Part shown: positions 52,710-60,790 of the stretch, piece by piece | Layout of the letters: each line of letters opens with the position of its first letter | Position numbering within the stretch: the first letter of the stretch is position 1 | From: Phyllobacterium brassicacearum | GTDB taxonomy: Bacteria > Pseudomonadota > Alphaproteobacteria > Rhizobiales > Rhizobiaceae | Direction of reading: 5' to 3' | Assembly: GCF_003010955.1 (NCBI RefSeq) | Contig: NZ_PGGO01000019.1 | Span: 1-64,000 of the forward strand | DNA length: 64,000 nucleotides | Translations under genes and position numbers: made by a program | The notes under the pieces: model-generated | Seen by the model: only the letters and a program-made list of their open reading frames with translations | What the model was told of the DNA's origin: nothing | Databases searched by the model: none

Positions 52710-53735
52710 GTGGTCAAGATGACGCTCGAAGACGTCGCCCGAGAAGCCGGTGTCAGTCTCGCAACGGTTGATCGTGTCGTGAACGGAAGGATTGGTGTGC
52801 ATGCGCGCACCATCGAACGCGTCAACGCGGCCATCAAACACCTTGGCTTCCTCCCCGATCCCCACGCATCCCGTTTGGCCCGCGGACGCGACTATGACTT
52901 CCGCATCATCCTGCCCATCGGCGAGAATGAGTTCATGCTGGCGCTTGCCGCCGAGTTTCGTGCCACGCGCGAACGCCAGCTGCAGGAGCGGGTGCGCCTG
53001 TCGATCCAGCATGTCGACACATTCGATGGCCTTGCGCTTGCCGCCGCACTGGAAAAGCTGCCGTCAGGTATTGATGGTGTCGCCGTGGTGGCGCTCGATC
53101 ACCCGGCTGTCACCGAGGCCATCAATGCACTCGCGGATGCCGGTGTGGTTGTCCTCACCCTCGTTTCTGACGTACCGAACTCGCGCCGCGCACATTTCGT
53201 CGGCATCGACAATTTCGCTGCGGGCCGCACCGCAGCCTCGCTGATTGGCCGCTTCGTTGGTCCACGCAAGGGCAAGGTCGGAATGATTGCCGGATCGCTC
53301 GCATTGCGTGACCACATCGAGCGTCAATTCGGCTTCGAGCAGATCATTTCCCGTGAATATCCCAACCTCGACGTGCTCCCCGTGCGCGAGGCCCGCGATG
53401 AGAACGCCCGGGTCGAGGCGGCCAGCCGCTCCCTGCTTCAGGATCATCCGGATCTTGTCGCCATCTATAATGCCGGTGGCGGGCAGGCGGGTGCCATCGC
53501 CGCACTGGAGGCGACGGGCAGGGCTTCTGATGTCATTTTTGTTGCGCATGAACTGACCCCTTCGACCCGGCGTCACCTTGTACGCGGCACGGTCGACGCA
53601 TTGATCAACCAGGACGCTGGCCATATGGCCCGAAGCACCGCGCGCATCCTGACCGCATTGCGCGAGGGTCGCCCAATCGTGCCCGGCCAGGAACACATCC
53701 GTATTGATATTTTTCTCAGGGACAACATGCCCTGA
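52710..53735 (+). CDS. LacI-family regulator of the sugar operon
   Basis: 341 aa. HTH TLEDVAREAGVSLATVDRVVNGR, then periplasmic-binding-like core (IILPIGENEFMLALAAEF, FVGIDNFAAGRTAASLIGRF, LVAIYNAGGGQAGAIAAL). The GTG at 52710 has GGAGGAA at the right distance; no ATG fits. Directly precedes sugar isomerase, dehydrogenase and ABC genes, all on the same strand, so it probably controls them in cis. Confidence 0.92.
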   Translation: MVKMTLEDVAREAGVSLATVDRVVNGRIGVHARTIERVNAAIKHLGFLPDPHASRLARGRDYDFRIILPIGENEFMLALAAEFRATRERQLQERVRLSIQHVDTFDGLALAAALEKLPSGIDGVAVVALDHPAVTEAINALADAGVVVLTLVSDVPNSRRAHFVGIDNFAAGRTAASLIGRFVGPRKGKVGMIAGSLALRDHIERQFGFEQIISREYPNLDVLPVREARDENARVEAASRSLLQDHPDLVAIYNAGGGQAGAIAALEATGRASDVIFVAHELTPSTRRHLVRGTVDALINQDAGHMARSTARILTALREGRPIVPGQEHIRIDIFLRDNMP

Positions 53736-53762
53736 CGGCAGACACATTGAAGGAGGAGACTG

Positions 53763-54818
53763 ATGAAGACGATCAAGGGACCAGCCATTTTTCTCGCGCA
53801 ATTCGCGGGGGACACGGCGCCTTTCAATTCCTTCGACGCAATCTGCGAGTGGGCGGCTGGACTAGGCTACAAGGGCGTCCAGATCCCGGCCTGGGACGGA
53901 CGCCTCATCGACCTGAAGAAGGCCTCCGATTCAAAAGACTATTGCGACGAGCTCGCAGGCGTTGCCGCTTCGCACGGCCTGACGATCACCGAACTCTCAA
54001 CACACCTGCAGGGCCAGCTTGTTGCTGTCCATCCGGTCTATGACGAGCTGATGGATGGCTTCGCCGCGCCGGAAGTGCATGGCAACCCCAAAGCCCGCCA
54101 GGAATGGGCGGTGGATCAACTCAAGCGGGCCGCCCGTGCTTCAAAACATCTCGGCCTCAAAGCCATGCCGACCTTCTCTGGCGCACTAGCCTGGCCGTTC
54201 CTCTACCCCTTTCCGCAGCGTCCTGCCGGTCTGGTTGAAGCGGCATTTGACGAGCTCGCCAAGCGCTGGACGCCAATTCTGAATTATCTCGATGAGCAGG
54301 GCGTCGACGCCGCCTATGAAATCCATCCGGGCGAAGATCTGCACGACGGCATCACCTATGAAATGTTCCTGGAGCGCGTGAAAAACCATCCCCGCGCCAA
54401 CCTGCTCTATGATCCGTCCCACTTCGTGCTGCAGCAGCTCGATTATCTCGACTACATCGACATCTATCACGAGCGCATCAAGGCCTTCCACGTCAAGGAC
54501 GCCGAGTTCAATCCGACCGGACGGCAGGGCGTCTATGGCGGCTATCAGTCCTGGGTCAACCGCGCCGGCCGCTTCCGCTCGCTTGGCGACGGGCAGGTGG
54601 ATTTCGGCGCCGTCTTCTCCAAGCTGACCGCCCATGACTTCGACGGCTGGGCCGTGCTCGAATGGGAATGCGCCCTCAAGCATCCGGAAGACGGGGCCCG
54701 CGAAGGCGCCGAATTCATCAATGCGCATCTGATCCGCGTTACCGAGCGGGCCTTCGATGATTTTGCCGGTGCTGGCACTGATGATGCGGCCAATCGCCGT
54801 ATTCTTGGTTTGAGTTAA
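53763..54818 (+). CDS. Sugar phosphate isomerase/epimerase (xylose-isomerase-like TIM barrel)
   Basis: 351 aa, AP-endonuclease-2/TIM-barrel fold: YKGVQIPAWDGRLIDLKKA, HGLTITELSTHLQGQL, AYEIHPGEDLHDGITYEMFL (metal Glu and His), LYDPSHFVLQQ (metal Asp/His), FHVKDAEFNPTG (metal His/Asp). Strong GGAGGAG site before the ATG. With the Gfo/Idh enzyme it forms the usual polyol/inositol-type catabolic pair. The specific sugar is unknown. Confidence 0.92.
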   Translation: MKTIKGPAIFLAQFAGDTAPFNSFDAICEWAAGLGYKGVQIPAWDGRLIDLKKASDSKDYCDELAGVAASHGLTITELSTHLQGQLVAVHPVYDELMDGFAAPEVHGNPKARQEWAVDQLKRAARASKHLGLKAMPTFSGALAWPFLYPFPQRPAGLVEAAFDELAKRWTPILNYLDEQGVDAAYEIHPGEDLHDGITYEMFLERVKNHPRANLLYDPSHFVLQQLDYLDYIDIYHERIKAFHVKDAEFNPTGRQGVYGGYQSWVNRAGRFRSLGDGQVDFGAVFSKLTAHDFDGWAVLEWECALKHPEDGAREGAEFINAHLIRVTERAFDDFAGAGTDDAANRRILGLS

Positions 54819-54830
54819 GAGGACAGAGTA

Positions 54831-56003
54831 ATGGCTATTGGAGCATCCAAGGAAAAACCCGCAACGCGCCGTATCCGTATCGGCATGGTGGGCGGTGGGC
54901 AGGGCGCTTTCATTGGCGCCGTGCATCGCATAGCGCTGCGCATGGACGATCAGTATGAGCTCGTAGCGGGCGCGCTGTCTTCCGATCCGGCACGTGCCAA
55001 GGCGTCCGCCAAGGAGATCGGTATCTCCGATGACCGAACCTATACATCCTTCGAGGAGATGGCCAAGGCCGAAGCCAAGCGCCCCGACGGCATCGAGGTG
55101 GTCTCGATCGTGACGCCAAACCACATGCACGGACCAGCAGCCAAGGCGTTTTTGAAGGCCGGTATTCACGTGATCTGCGACAAGCCGCTGACAACGACGG
55201 TCAAGGAGGCGAAGGAACTGGTCTCGCTGGTGAACAAGACCGGCAAGCTCTTCATCGTCACCCACAACTATACCGGCTATCCGATGATCCGCCAGGCAAA
55301 GGCCATGGTGGAGAAGGGCATGCTCGGCACGTTGCGACTGGTCCAGGCGGAGTATCCGCAAGACTGGATGACCGAAAAGACCGAGGCAACCGGTTCCAAA
55401 CAGGCCGAGTGGCGCGTCGATCCGAAGCGTTCCGGTGCAGGTGGTGCGATCGGTGATATCGGTACGCACGCCTATAATCTCGCCTGTTTCGTCTCGGGGT
55501 TGAAGCTCAAGCAGCTATGCGCGGAACTGACCAGCTTTGGCGAGGGTCGCGTGCTCGACGACGATGTGCAGATTCTCATGCGCTTCGATGGCGGCGCCAA
55601 GGGCATGATCTGGGCAAGCCAGGTCGCCCCTGGCAATGAAAACGGTCTGAAGCTGCGCGTCTACGGAACCAAGGGCGGACTGGAGTGGACGCAGGCCGAC
55701 CCGAACTACCTGTGGTACACTCCGTTCGGCAAACCGAAGCAGTTGCTGACCCGCGGCGGCGCGGGGGCATCATCGGAAGCAGCGCGCGTCACCCGTGTTC
55801 CAGGCGGCCACCCGGAAGGTTATCTCGAAGGGTTCGCCAATATCTACACAGAAACAGCACAGGCCATCATCGCAGCACGGTCCGGAAAGAAAACGCCGAA
55901 GGATGTCATCTACCCGACCGTTGAGGACGGGCTCGCCGGAATGGAGTTCATTGAAGCGGCCGTGAAGTCATCGAAAGCGGGCGGCGTCTGGACGAAGGTG
56001 TGA
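54831..56003 (+). CDS. Gfo/Idh/MocA-family oxidoreductase
   Basis: 390 aa. NAD(P)-binding start RIRIGMVGGGQGAFIGAVHR, then EVVSIVTPNHMHGPAAKAFLKAGIHVICDKPL (DKP instead of the usual EKP), and the substrate domain with GGAIGDIGTHAYNL (catalytic Asp/His). Oxidises a sugar, polyol or inositol derivative. The TGA overlaps the ATG of the ATPase gene by one base (TGATG), so translation is coupled. Confidence 0.93.
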   Translation: MAIGASKEKPATRRIRIGMVGGGQGAFIGAVHRIALRMDDQYELVAGALSSDPARAKASAKEIGISDDRTYTSFEEMAKAEAKRPDGIEVVSIVTPNHMHGPAAKAFLKAGIHVICDKPLTTTVKEAKELVSLVNKTGKLFIVTHNYTGYPMIRQAKAMVEKGMLGTLRLVQAEYPQDWMTEKTEATGSKQAEWRVDPKRSGAGGAIGDIGTHAYNLACFVSGLKLKQLCAELTSFGEGRVLDDDVQILMRFDGGAKGMIWASQVAPGNENGLKLRVYGTKGGLEWTQADPNYLWYTPFGKPKQLLTRGGAGASSEAARVTRVPGGHPEGYLEGFANIYTETAQAIIAARSGKKTPKDVIYPTVEDGLAGMEFIEAAVKSSKAGGVWTKV

Positions 56004-57553
56004 TGGAAACGAGGGAACCAACAATCGCCGCTACGATGCCAGTGCTCGAAGCACGGGGCATCGCCAAGGCGTTCGGACCGGTCGAAGTGCTGACCGACAT
56101 CAGCCTCACGGTCATGCCTGGCGAGGTGCATGCGATCATCGGCGAAAATGGCGCTGGTAAGTCGACACTGATGAAACTCATGAGCGGACACCTCCAGCCG
56201 ACGCGCGGTACAGTTGCCATTGATGGCGAACCGGTACACTTCGCCGGGCCCGTCGATGCGGAGCATCGTGGTCTGGTGCTGGTCCACCAGGAGATATTGC
56301 TGGCTCCGGACCTGACCGTTGCGCAGAACATCTTCATGGGCCGCGAACTGAAACGTGGCCTCATGGTCAATGACCGCGAGATGAACCGACAGTCCGCGGA
56401 AGCTGTACATAGCCTTGGCGCTGATATCGATCCGACAACCCAGATCTCGCGTCTTTCCATAGCACGCCGCCAACTCGTGCAGATCGCGCGTGCCCTGCAG
56501 GTGCCGCACCGCGTCGTGATCTTCGACGAACCTACCGCCTCGCTGACACCCTTCGAAACCGAAGCCTTGCTCAAGGTGATCCGCGACCTGCGCGACAAGG
56601 GCGTCGCCGTTCTCTACATCTCGCACCGCCTGCCGGAAGTCGGGGCGATTGCCGACCGCATCACCGTGTTGCGCGACGGCAAGCTCATCGCGACCCGCAA
56701 TGCCTCGGAGCTTCAGCCCGTCGACATGGCAAGGCTGATGGTCGGCCGCGACATGTCCAAGCTCTACCCCGAGCGCGAGGATACCACGAGCCGCCAGACC
56801 GTATTGGAGGTCAAGAATTTCGATGTTCCAGGTTATGCGCGAGATGCCTCGTTCTCGTTGCGCAAGGGTGAGATCCTCGGCTTTGCCGGCCTCATCGGCG
56901 CGGGGCGTACCGAACTCTTTGAAGGGCTCGTCGGCCTCCGTACCGGTCACGGCGACATCAAGCTCAATGGCGCGCCGGTCAAGTTCCATGGTGTGCGCGA
57001 CAGCATGGCGGCAGGCATTGTCTACCTGAGCGAGGACCGCAAGGGAAAGGGGTTGCTGCTGGCGCAGGACCTGCGCACCAACCTGACGCTGGCAACACTC
57101 GGCAAGTTCACAAAGGGCCCGCTGATCGAGCGCAAGCGCGAGGACAAGAGCCTCGACAAGGCCATTAGCGATTTCGATATCCGCGCCCGACGCCGCGATC
57201 TTCTGGCCGGGCAGCTTTCCGGCGGCAACCAGCAGAAACTGCTCCTTGCCAAGATGATGCTTCTTGAGCCGAGCATCGTCATCATCGACGAACCGACACG
57301 CGGCATCGATATCGGGACCAAGGAACAGATCTACAAATTCATCGCCAGCCTCGCCAAGGCGGGCAAGTCGGTGGTCGTCATTTCCTCCGAAATGCAGGAA
57401 CTCATCGGCATCTGCCATCGCATCCTTGTCATGCGCTCGTCGCGCATCGTCGGCGAAGTGATGGGCGAGGCGATGACCGAGGACGAAATCGTCGTCTACG
57501 CCACCGGCGTCAAAGTCAACGAAGCAGAACTTTACAGTGCGGGGAACGCATGA
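56003..57553 (+). CDS. Sugar ABC transporter ATP-binding protein (two ATPase domains)
   Basis: 516 aa, RbsA/MglA type with two nucleotide-binding domains. Domain 1: GENGAGKST, a degenerate signature region (RLSIARRQLVQIAR), and VVIFDEP. Domain 2: GLIGAGRTE, LSGGNQQK, SIVIIDEPTRG. The first signature departs from LSVGQQQ, as often in this class. Third metabolic gene of the operon, upstream-overlapping with the dehydrogenase and downstream (ATGA) with the permease. Confidence 0.94.
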   Translation: METREPTIAATMPVLEARGIAKAFGPVEVLTDISLTVMPGEVHAIIGENGAGKSTLMKLMSGHLQPTRGTVAIDGEPVHFAGPVDAEHRGLVLVHQEILLAPDLTVAQNIFMGRELKRGLMVNDREMNRQSAEAVHSLGADIDPTTQISRLSIARRQLVQIARALQVPHRVVIFDEPTASLTPFETEALLKVIRDLRDKGVAVLYISHRLPEVGAIADRITVLRDGKLIATRNASELQPVDMARLMVGRDMSKLYPEREDTTSRQTVLEVKNFDVPGYARDASFSLRKGEILGFAGLIGAGRTELFEGLVGLRTGHGDIKLNGAPVKFHGVRDSMAAGIVYLSEDRKGKGLLLAQDLRTNLTLATLGKFTKGPLIERKREDKSLDKAISDFDIRARRRDLLAGQLSGGNQQKLLLAKMMLLEPSIVIIDEPTRGIDIGTKEQIYKFIASLAKAGKSVVVISSEMQELIGICHRILVMRSSRIVGEVMGEAMTEDEIVVYATGVKVNEAELYSAGNA

Positions 57554-58563
57554 GCGATACGAAAACAATTGCCGACACGCGCGGTTTTGGCCGCAAGTTC
57601 GCGGATCTCGACAAGACGGCGGTTGCGCCGTTCCTGGCGCTCGCAGCGCTGTTCCTTCTCGGTGCACTGGTCAACCCCAACTTCCTGTCGGTCGACAATC
57701 TGCTCAACGTCCTCACTCGTTCTTCATTCATCGCCATCATTGCGGTCGGAGCGACATTCGTCATTTCCGCCGGCGGGCTTGATCTGTCTGTCGGGTCGAT
57801 GGCAGCGCTTGTCGCCGGCATCATGATCCTGTTCCTCAACTCGGGTGCAATCGACGGCGACACGGCAATGCTGGCAGCGGGCGTCGTCGTCGCCCTTGGC
57901 GTCGGCGCTCTTGCCGGGCTGCTGAACGGCACGATCATCACCATCGGCAAGATAGAACCGTTCATCGTCACGCTTGGCACCATGGCGATCTTCCGTTCGG
58001 TCACGGTATGGCTAGCCGATGGCGGCTCGATCGCCATGAAATCGATCGCCATGCGCAACATGTTCCGTCCGGTCTACACCGGCGTCTTCCTTGGCCTGCC
58101 TTTTCCGGTGTGGCTCATCATCGCGGTTGGCCTTCTTGGCGCGTTCATCCTCTACAAGACGTCGTTTGGACGGCACGTGATTGCCGTCGGTTCCAACGAG
58201 GATGTCGCGCGCTATTCGGGTATTCACGTCAACCGCGTGCGCGCCATGACCTATATCCTCCAGGGCATTTGCGTAGCGATTGCCGTGGTGGTCTATGTCC
58301 CGCGCCTTGGCGCGGCAACGACCACCACCGGCATGCTGTGGGAACTGCAGGCGATCACCGCCGTGGTCATCGGCGGGACGGCTCTGCGTGGCGGTGTCGG
58401 CCGCATCTGGGGGACGATCTGCGGTGCCTTCATGCTCGAGATCGTCGGCAACATCATGGTGCTCTCCAACATCGTCAGCGAATACCTGATCGGGGCCGTG
58501 CAGGGCACGATCATCATCATCGCCATGCTGGTGCAGCGCACTCTGCAGAAGAAGAAGGCGTGA
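57550..58563 (+). CDS. Sugar ABC transporter permease (RbsC-like)
   Basis: 337 aa with around ten hydrophobic segments. FVISAGGLDLSVGSMAALVAGIM and AGLLNGTIITIGKIEPFIVTLGTM are diagnostic for the BPD_transp_2/RbsC family, as is VGSNEDVARYSGIHVNRV. Its start shares four bases with the ATPase stop. It forms a homodimeric pore for the associated RbsB-type binding protein. Confidence 0.94.
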   Translation: MSDTKTIADTRGFGRKFADLDKTAVAPFLALAALFLLGALVNPNFLSVDNLLNVLTRSSFIAIIAVGATFVISAGGLDLSVGSMAALVAGIMILFLNSGAIDGDTAMLAAGVVVALGVGALAGLLNGTIITIGKIEPFIVTLGTMAIFRSVTVWLADGGSIAMKSIAMRNMFRPVYTGVFLGLPFPVWLIIAVGLLGAFILYKTSFGRHVIAVGSNEDVARYSGIHVNRVRAMTYILQGICVAIAVVVYVPRLGAATTTTGMLWELQAITAVVIGGTALRGGVGRIWGTICGAFMLEIVGNIMVLSNIVSEYLIGAVQGTIIIIAMLVQRTLQKKKA

Positions 58564-58678
58564 TGTCGGACAGCGATACTCAGGTGCGGCGATGCCGCCC
58601 TTTCAAAACCGGACGGGGGAACGGGGCCACCCACCGAGCCGCAATCAGGGCCCGAACGAAAATATTGGGAGAAGACAA

Positions 58679-59623
58679 ATGCGTAAACTCTTGATCGGTC
58701 TGGCCGGGGCGGTCCTCGCTTCGACGCTGACCTTCGCCTACGCCCAGGACAAGGAGGTCAATATTGCCGTGTCCATTCCGGCGGCCGACCACGGCTGGAC
58801 CGGCGGCGTCGTCTATCATGCCGAGCGGGCAGCCAAGCTGCTCGAAGCTGCTCATCCTGGCCTGAAGATCACCATCAAGACGTCGCCGGACGGCGCCTCG
58901 CAGGCCAATGCGCTGGAAGACTTGACCACGCAGGGTATCGATGCCCTCGTGACCCTGCCGCACAACTCCGACGAGTTGACCGATCCGATCCGCGCCGTCA
59001 AGGAAAAGGGCATCTTCGTCACCGTGGTTGACCGCGCCCTGTCCGATCCGAGCATTCAGGATCTTTATGTCGCCGGCAACAATCCGGAACTTGGGCGCGT
59101 CGCAGGCGAGTATCTGAAAAACACAATGAAGACCGGTGACGTCGTCGTTATCCGCGGTCTGCCGATCGTCATCGACGAAGAGCGCCAGAAGGGCTTCGAC
59201 GATGCGATCGCAGGCAGTGGCATCAAGGTTCTCGATAAGCAGTTCGGCAACTGGTCCCGCGACGATGCCTTCAAGATCATGCAGGATTACCTGACGAAGT
59301 TCCCGAAGATTGATGCCGTATGGTGCCAGGACGACGACATGGCTGTCGGCGTGCTCGAAGCCATCGACCAGGCCAAGCGCACCGACATCAAGCTGGTCAT
59401 TGGCGGTGCCGGTATGAAGGACATGATCAAGCGCGTTGCCGATGGCGACCAGCTGACCCCGATCAATGTGCTCTATCCGCCGTCAATGGTGGCAACGGCC
59501 ATGGAACTCACCGTCGCCAATTTCTACGATCAGGTGCCGGTGCGCGGCAAGTACATCCTCGATGCAACCCTCGTCACCAAGGACAATGCCAAGGAATTCT
59601 ACTTCCCGGATTCCCCGTTCTGA
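58679..59623 (+). CDS. Sugar ABC transporter substrate-binding protein (RbsB-like)
   Basis: 314 aa. Signal MRKLLIGLAGAVLASTLTFAYA, then VNIAVSIPAADHGWTGGVVYHAERAA, a Peripla_BP_4 opening; TQGIDALVTLPHNSDE and FVTVVDRALSDPS continue it. GGGAGAAG precedes the ATG at 58679; the frame upstream to 58592 is not signal-like. Last gene of the sugar operon, followed by a clear rho-independent terminator. Confidence 0.93.
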   Translation: MRKLLIGLAGAVLASTLTFAYAQDKEVNIAVSIPAADHGWTGGVVYHAERAAKLLEAAHPGLKITIKTSPDGASQANALEDLTTQGIDALVTLPHNSDELTDPIRAVKEKGIFVTVVDRALSDPSIQDLYVAGNNPELGRVAGEYLKNTMKTGDVVVIRGLPIVIDEERQKGFDDAIAGSGIKVLDKQFGNWSRDDAFKIMQDYLTKFPKIDAVWCQDDDMAVGVLEAIDQAKRTDIKLVIGGAGMKDMIKRVADGDQLTPINVLYPPSMVATAMELTVANFYDQVPVRGKYILDATLVTKDNAKEFYFPDSPF

Positions 59624-59651
59624 GGTTAGAGACCAACAGAGAATTGGAAGA

Positions 59652-59674
59652 GGCCCGCAAGGGCCTTTTCTTTT
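59652..59674 (+). terminator. Rho-independent terminator of the sugar operon
   Basis: GGCCC-GCAA-GGGCC stem followed at once by TTTTCTTTT. It lies 28 bases after the binding-protein stop and ends the plus-strand operon opposite to the convergent RES toxin gene. Confidence 0.85.
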
Positions 59675-59699
59675 GTCGTCAAATCGCCGGTCGATTGAG

Positions 59700-60161
59700 C
59701 TAGAGCAGTCGTGGATCGAGTGAAAACGGTTCCAGTGCGGCGATCTTGATATTCACGGCCGCTGGATGCGCATGATTGATCAGCACATTGACATCCGGTG
59801 ATTCCGCAATGGGAACGATTGCCGACGGCACCGTCAACAACGATACGGACCTCGCCTTGTGCCAGTTATCTCCCATACGCTGCGTCAGCCCTTCCTGGCG
59901 CCGCCAGTCAGATGGCAATTCCCCGACAGCAATCGTTTCAATCGCCAGGTCGTCTGGAACATCGTAGGTCACCATGACGAGCTCCGGCAACAGCGTCGGA
60001 TCTTCGACGTGCACCAGTTTTTCCAGCACGCACAGTGCCGGTGATGTGGCGCAATAGGTGATGGCATGGCCAACAGTGTTCCAGCGGCCATTGAAGAGCA
60101 GGCCGTACCCTCCGTCGAACGTTTCAGCATATTGCCGGCCGGACAGACGCCAAAGCCGCAT
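59700..60161 (-). CDS. RES-domain toxin
   Basis: 153 aa: MRLWRLSGRQYAETFDGGYGLLFNGRWNTVG, then the long core with AVNIKIAALEPF. RES toxins (MbcT, ResT, ParT and relatives) are NAD(P)+-degrading or ADP-ribosylating enzymes with conserved R/Y/E residues, of which the Arg in GRW, Tyr in ITYCATS and Glu in LEKLVH are visible. The ATG at 60161 overlaps the antitoxin stop (TGATG); a longer start at 60179 is possible. Toxin-antitoxin order antitoxin then toxin, same strand. Confidence 0.92.
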   Translation of the reverse strand: MRLWRLSGRQYAETFDGGYGLLFNGRWNTVGHAITYCATSPALCVLEKLVHVEDPTLLPELVMVTYDVPDDLAIETIAVGELPSDWRRQEGLTQRMGDNWHKARSVSLLTVPSAIVPIAESPDVNVLINHAHPAAVNIKIAALEPFSLDPRLL

Positions 60162-60598
60162 CAGGCGGCGGCGCCCCATGCGATCTTGCCGAGAATCGTT
60201 TCAATGACGCGCGCGCCGGCTTCCGTCTGCGCCACGACCAGCGGTGTTTCACCGCCAAGTTCGGTCAGTGTCCGTCTCAGCCAGCGATTGGCTTTTTCGT
60301 TATCGCCAAATGTTTCTTCGGCCAATGTCTGGATACGCATCAGTCTTACCGCTCTGTCGGACTCATCCACTGTCAGCGGCTGCTTCTTGTCAGCACGATG
60401 CCGCCGGGTCCGCTGCGGAATGACAAACTGCTCGATTTCCTGGTTGCTCAGTCCGGCAAGCGTGAGGCCCTTGAGAGCGCTCAGCGGCAATCGGTTGCGG
60501 ACAGCCGTTGCAAGATCGGCCTGGGAACGAACTTCCGATCCGAGTACCGGCACGCCACCAAGCTTCCGTGCGACTTCTTCAACGATAACTTTTGACAT
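60161..60598 (-). CDS. Xre/MbcA/ParS-family antitoxin (DUF2384)
   Basis: 145 aa. An N-terminal HTH-like segment (LNQEIEQFV context, IPQRTRRHR) and the C-terminal DUF2384 part (TLAEETFGDNEKANRWLRRTL, LGGETPLVVAQTEAGARVIETILGKIAWG) are the standard pair for a RES toxin partner. ATG at 60598 is taken; the frame extends to 60616. It neutralises the toxin and usually represses the operon; a palindrome sits in the promoter. Confidence 0.92.
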   Translation of the reverse strand: MSKVIVEEVARKLGGVPVLGSEVRSQADLATAVRNRLPLSALKGLTLAGLSNQEIEQFVIPQRTRRHRADKKQPLTVDESDRAVRLMRIQTLAEETFGDNEKANRWLRRTLTELGGETPLVVAQTEAGARVIETILGKIAWGAAA

Positions 60599-60632
60599 GT
60601 TCCAGCTCTCCGGCAACTTGCACTAATATAGG

Positions 60633-60647
60633 CGGCATATTGCCGCT
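60633..60647. promoter_or_regulatory. Candidate TA operator palindrome
   Basis: GCGGCA-TAT-TGCCGC is a perfect palindrome 35 bases upstream of the antitoxin start. Likely autoregulatory site for the antitoxin or complex. Confidence 0.55.
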
Positions 60648-60723
60648 TTACAAGCTCAAGTCTCCTTCGATTGGCGATATCAAAGCTGCGACATTTCCTG
60701 CCGCCAATAGAATTGATTTGTTG

Positions 60724-60743
60724 ACATATACATATCTTTATGT
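60724..60743. promoter_or_regulatory. Imperfect palindrome upstream of metH, candidate regulator site
   Basis: ACATATACATATCTTTATGT matches its complement at 16 of 20 positions with perfect outer ACATA/TATGT arms. It overlaps a TTGACA (60721-60726) that could be a -35 element, so binding would shut off metH. Methionine-cycle regulators such as the ArsR-type SahR control metH in related bacteria; identity here is inferred only. Confidence 0.4.
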
Positions 60744-60790
60744 GACTTTGCGATCCTCATCCAATGATGGATCACGAGGCATGCTTTGTT

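Noticed and set aside
54186-55469. 427-codon antisense frame over the isomerase and dehydrogenase genes
   Set aside because: Same reasoning; no recognisable domain.
55910-57667. Long antisense frame over the sugar ATPase gene
   Set aside because: Complete overlap with an unambiguous two-domain ATPase; His/Asp-rich composition typical of shadow frames.
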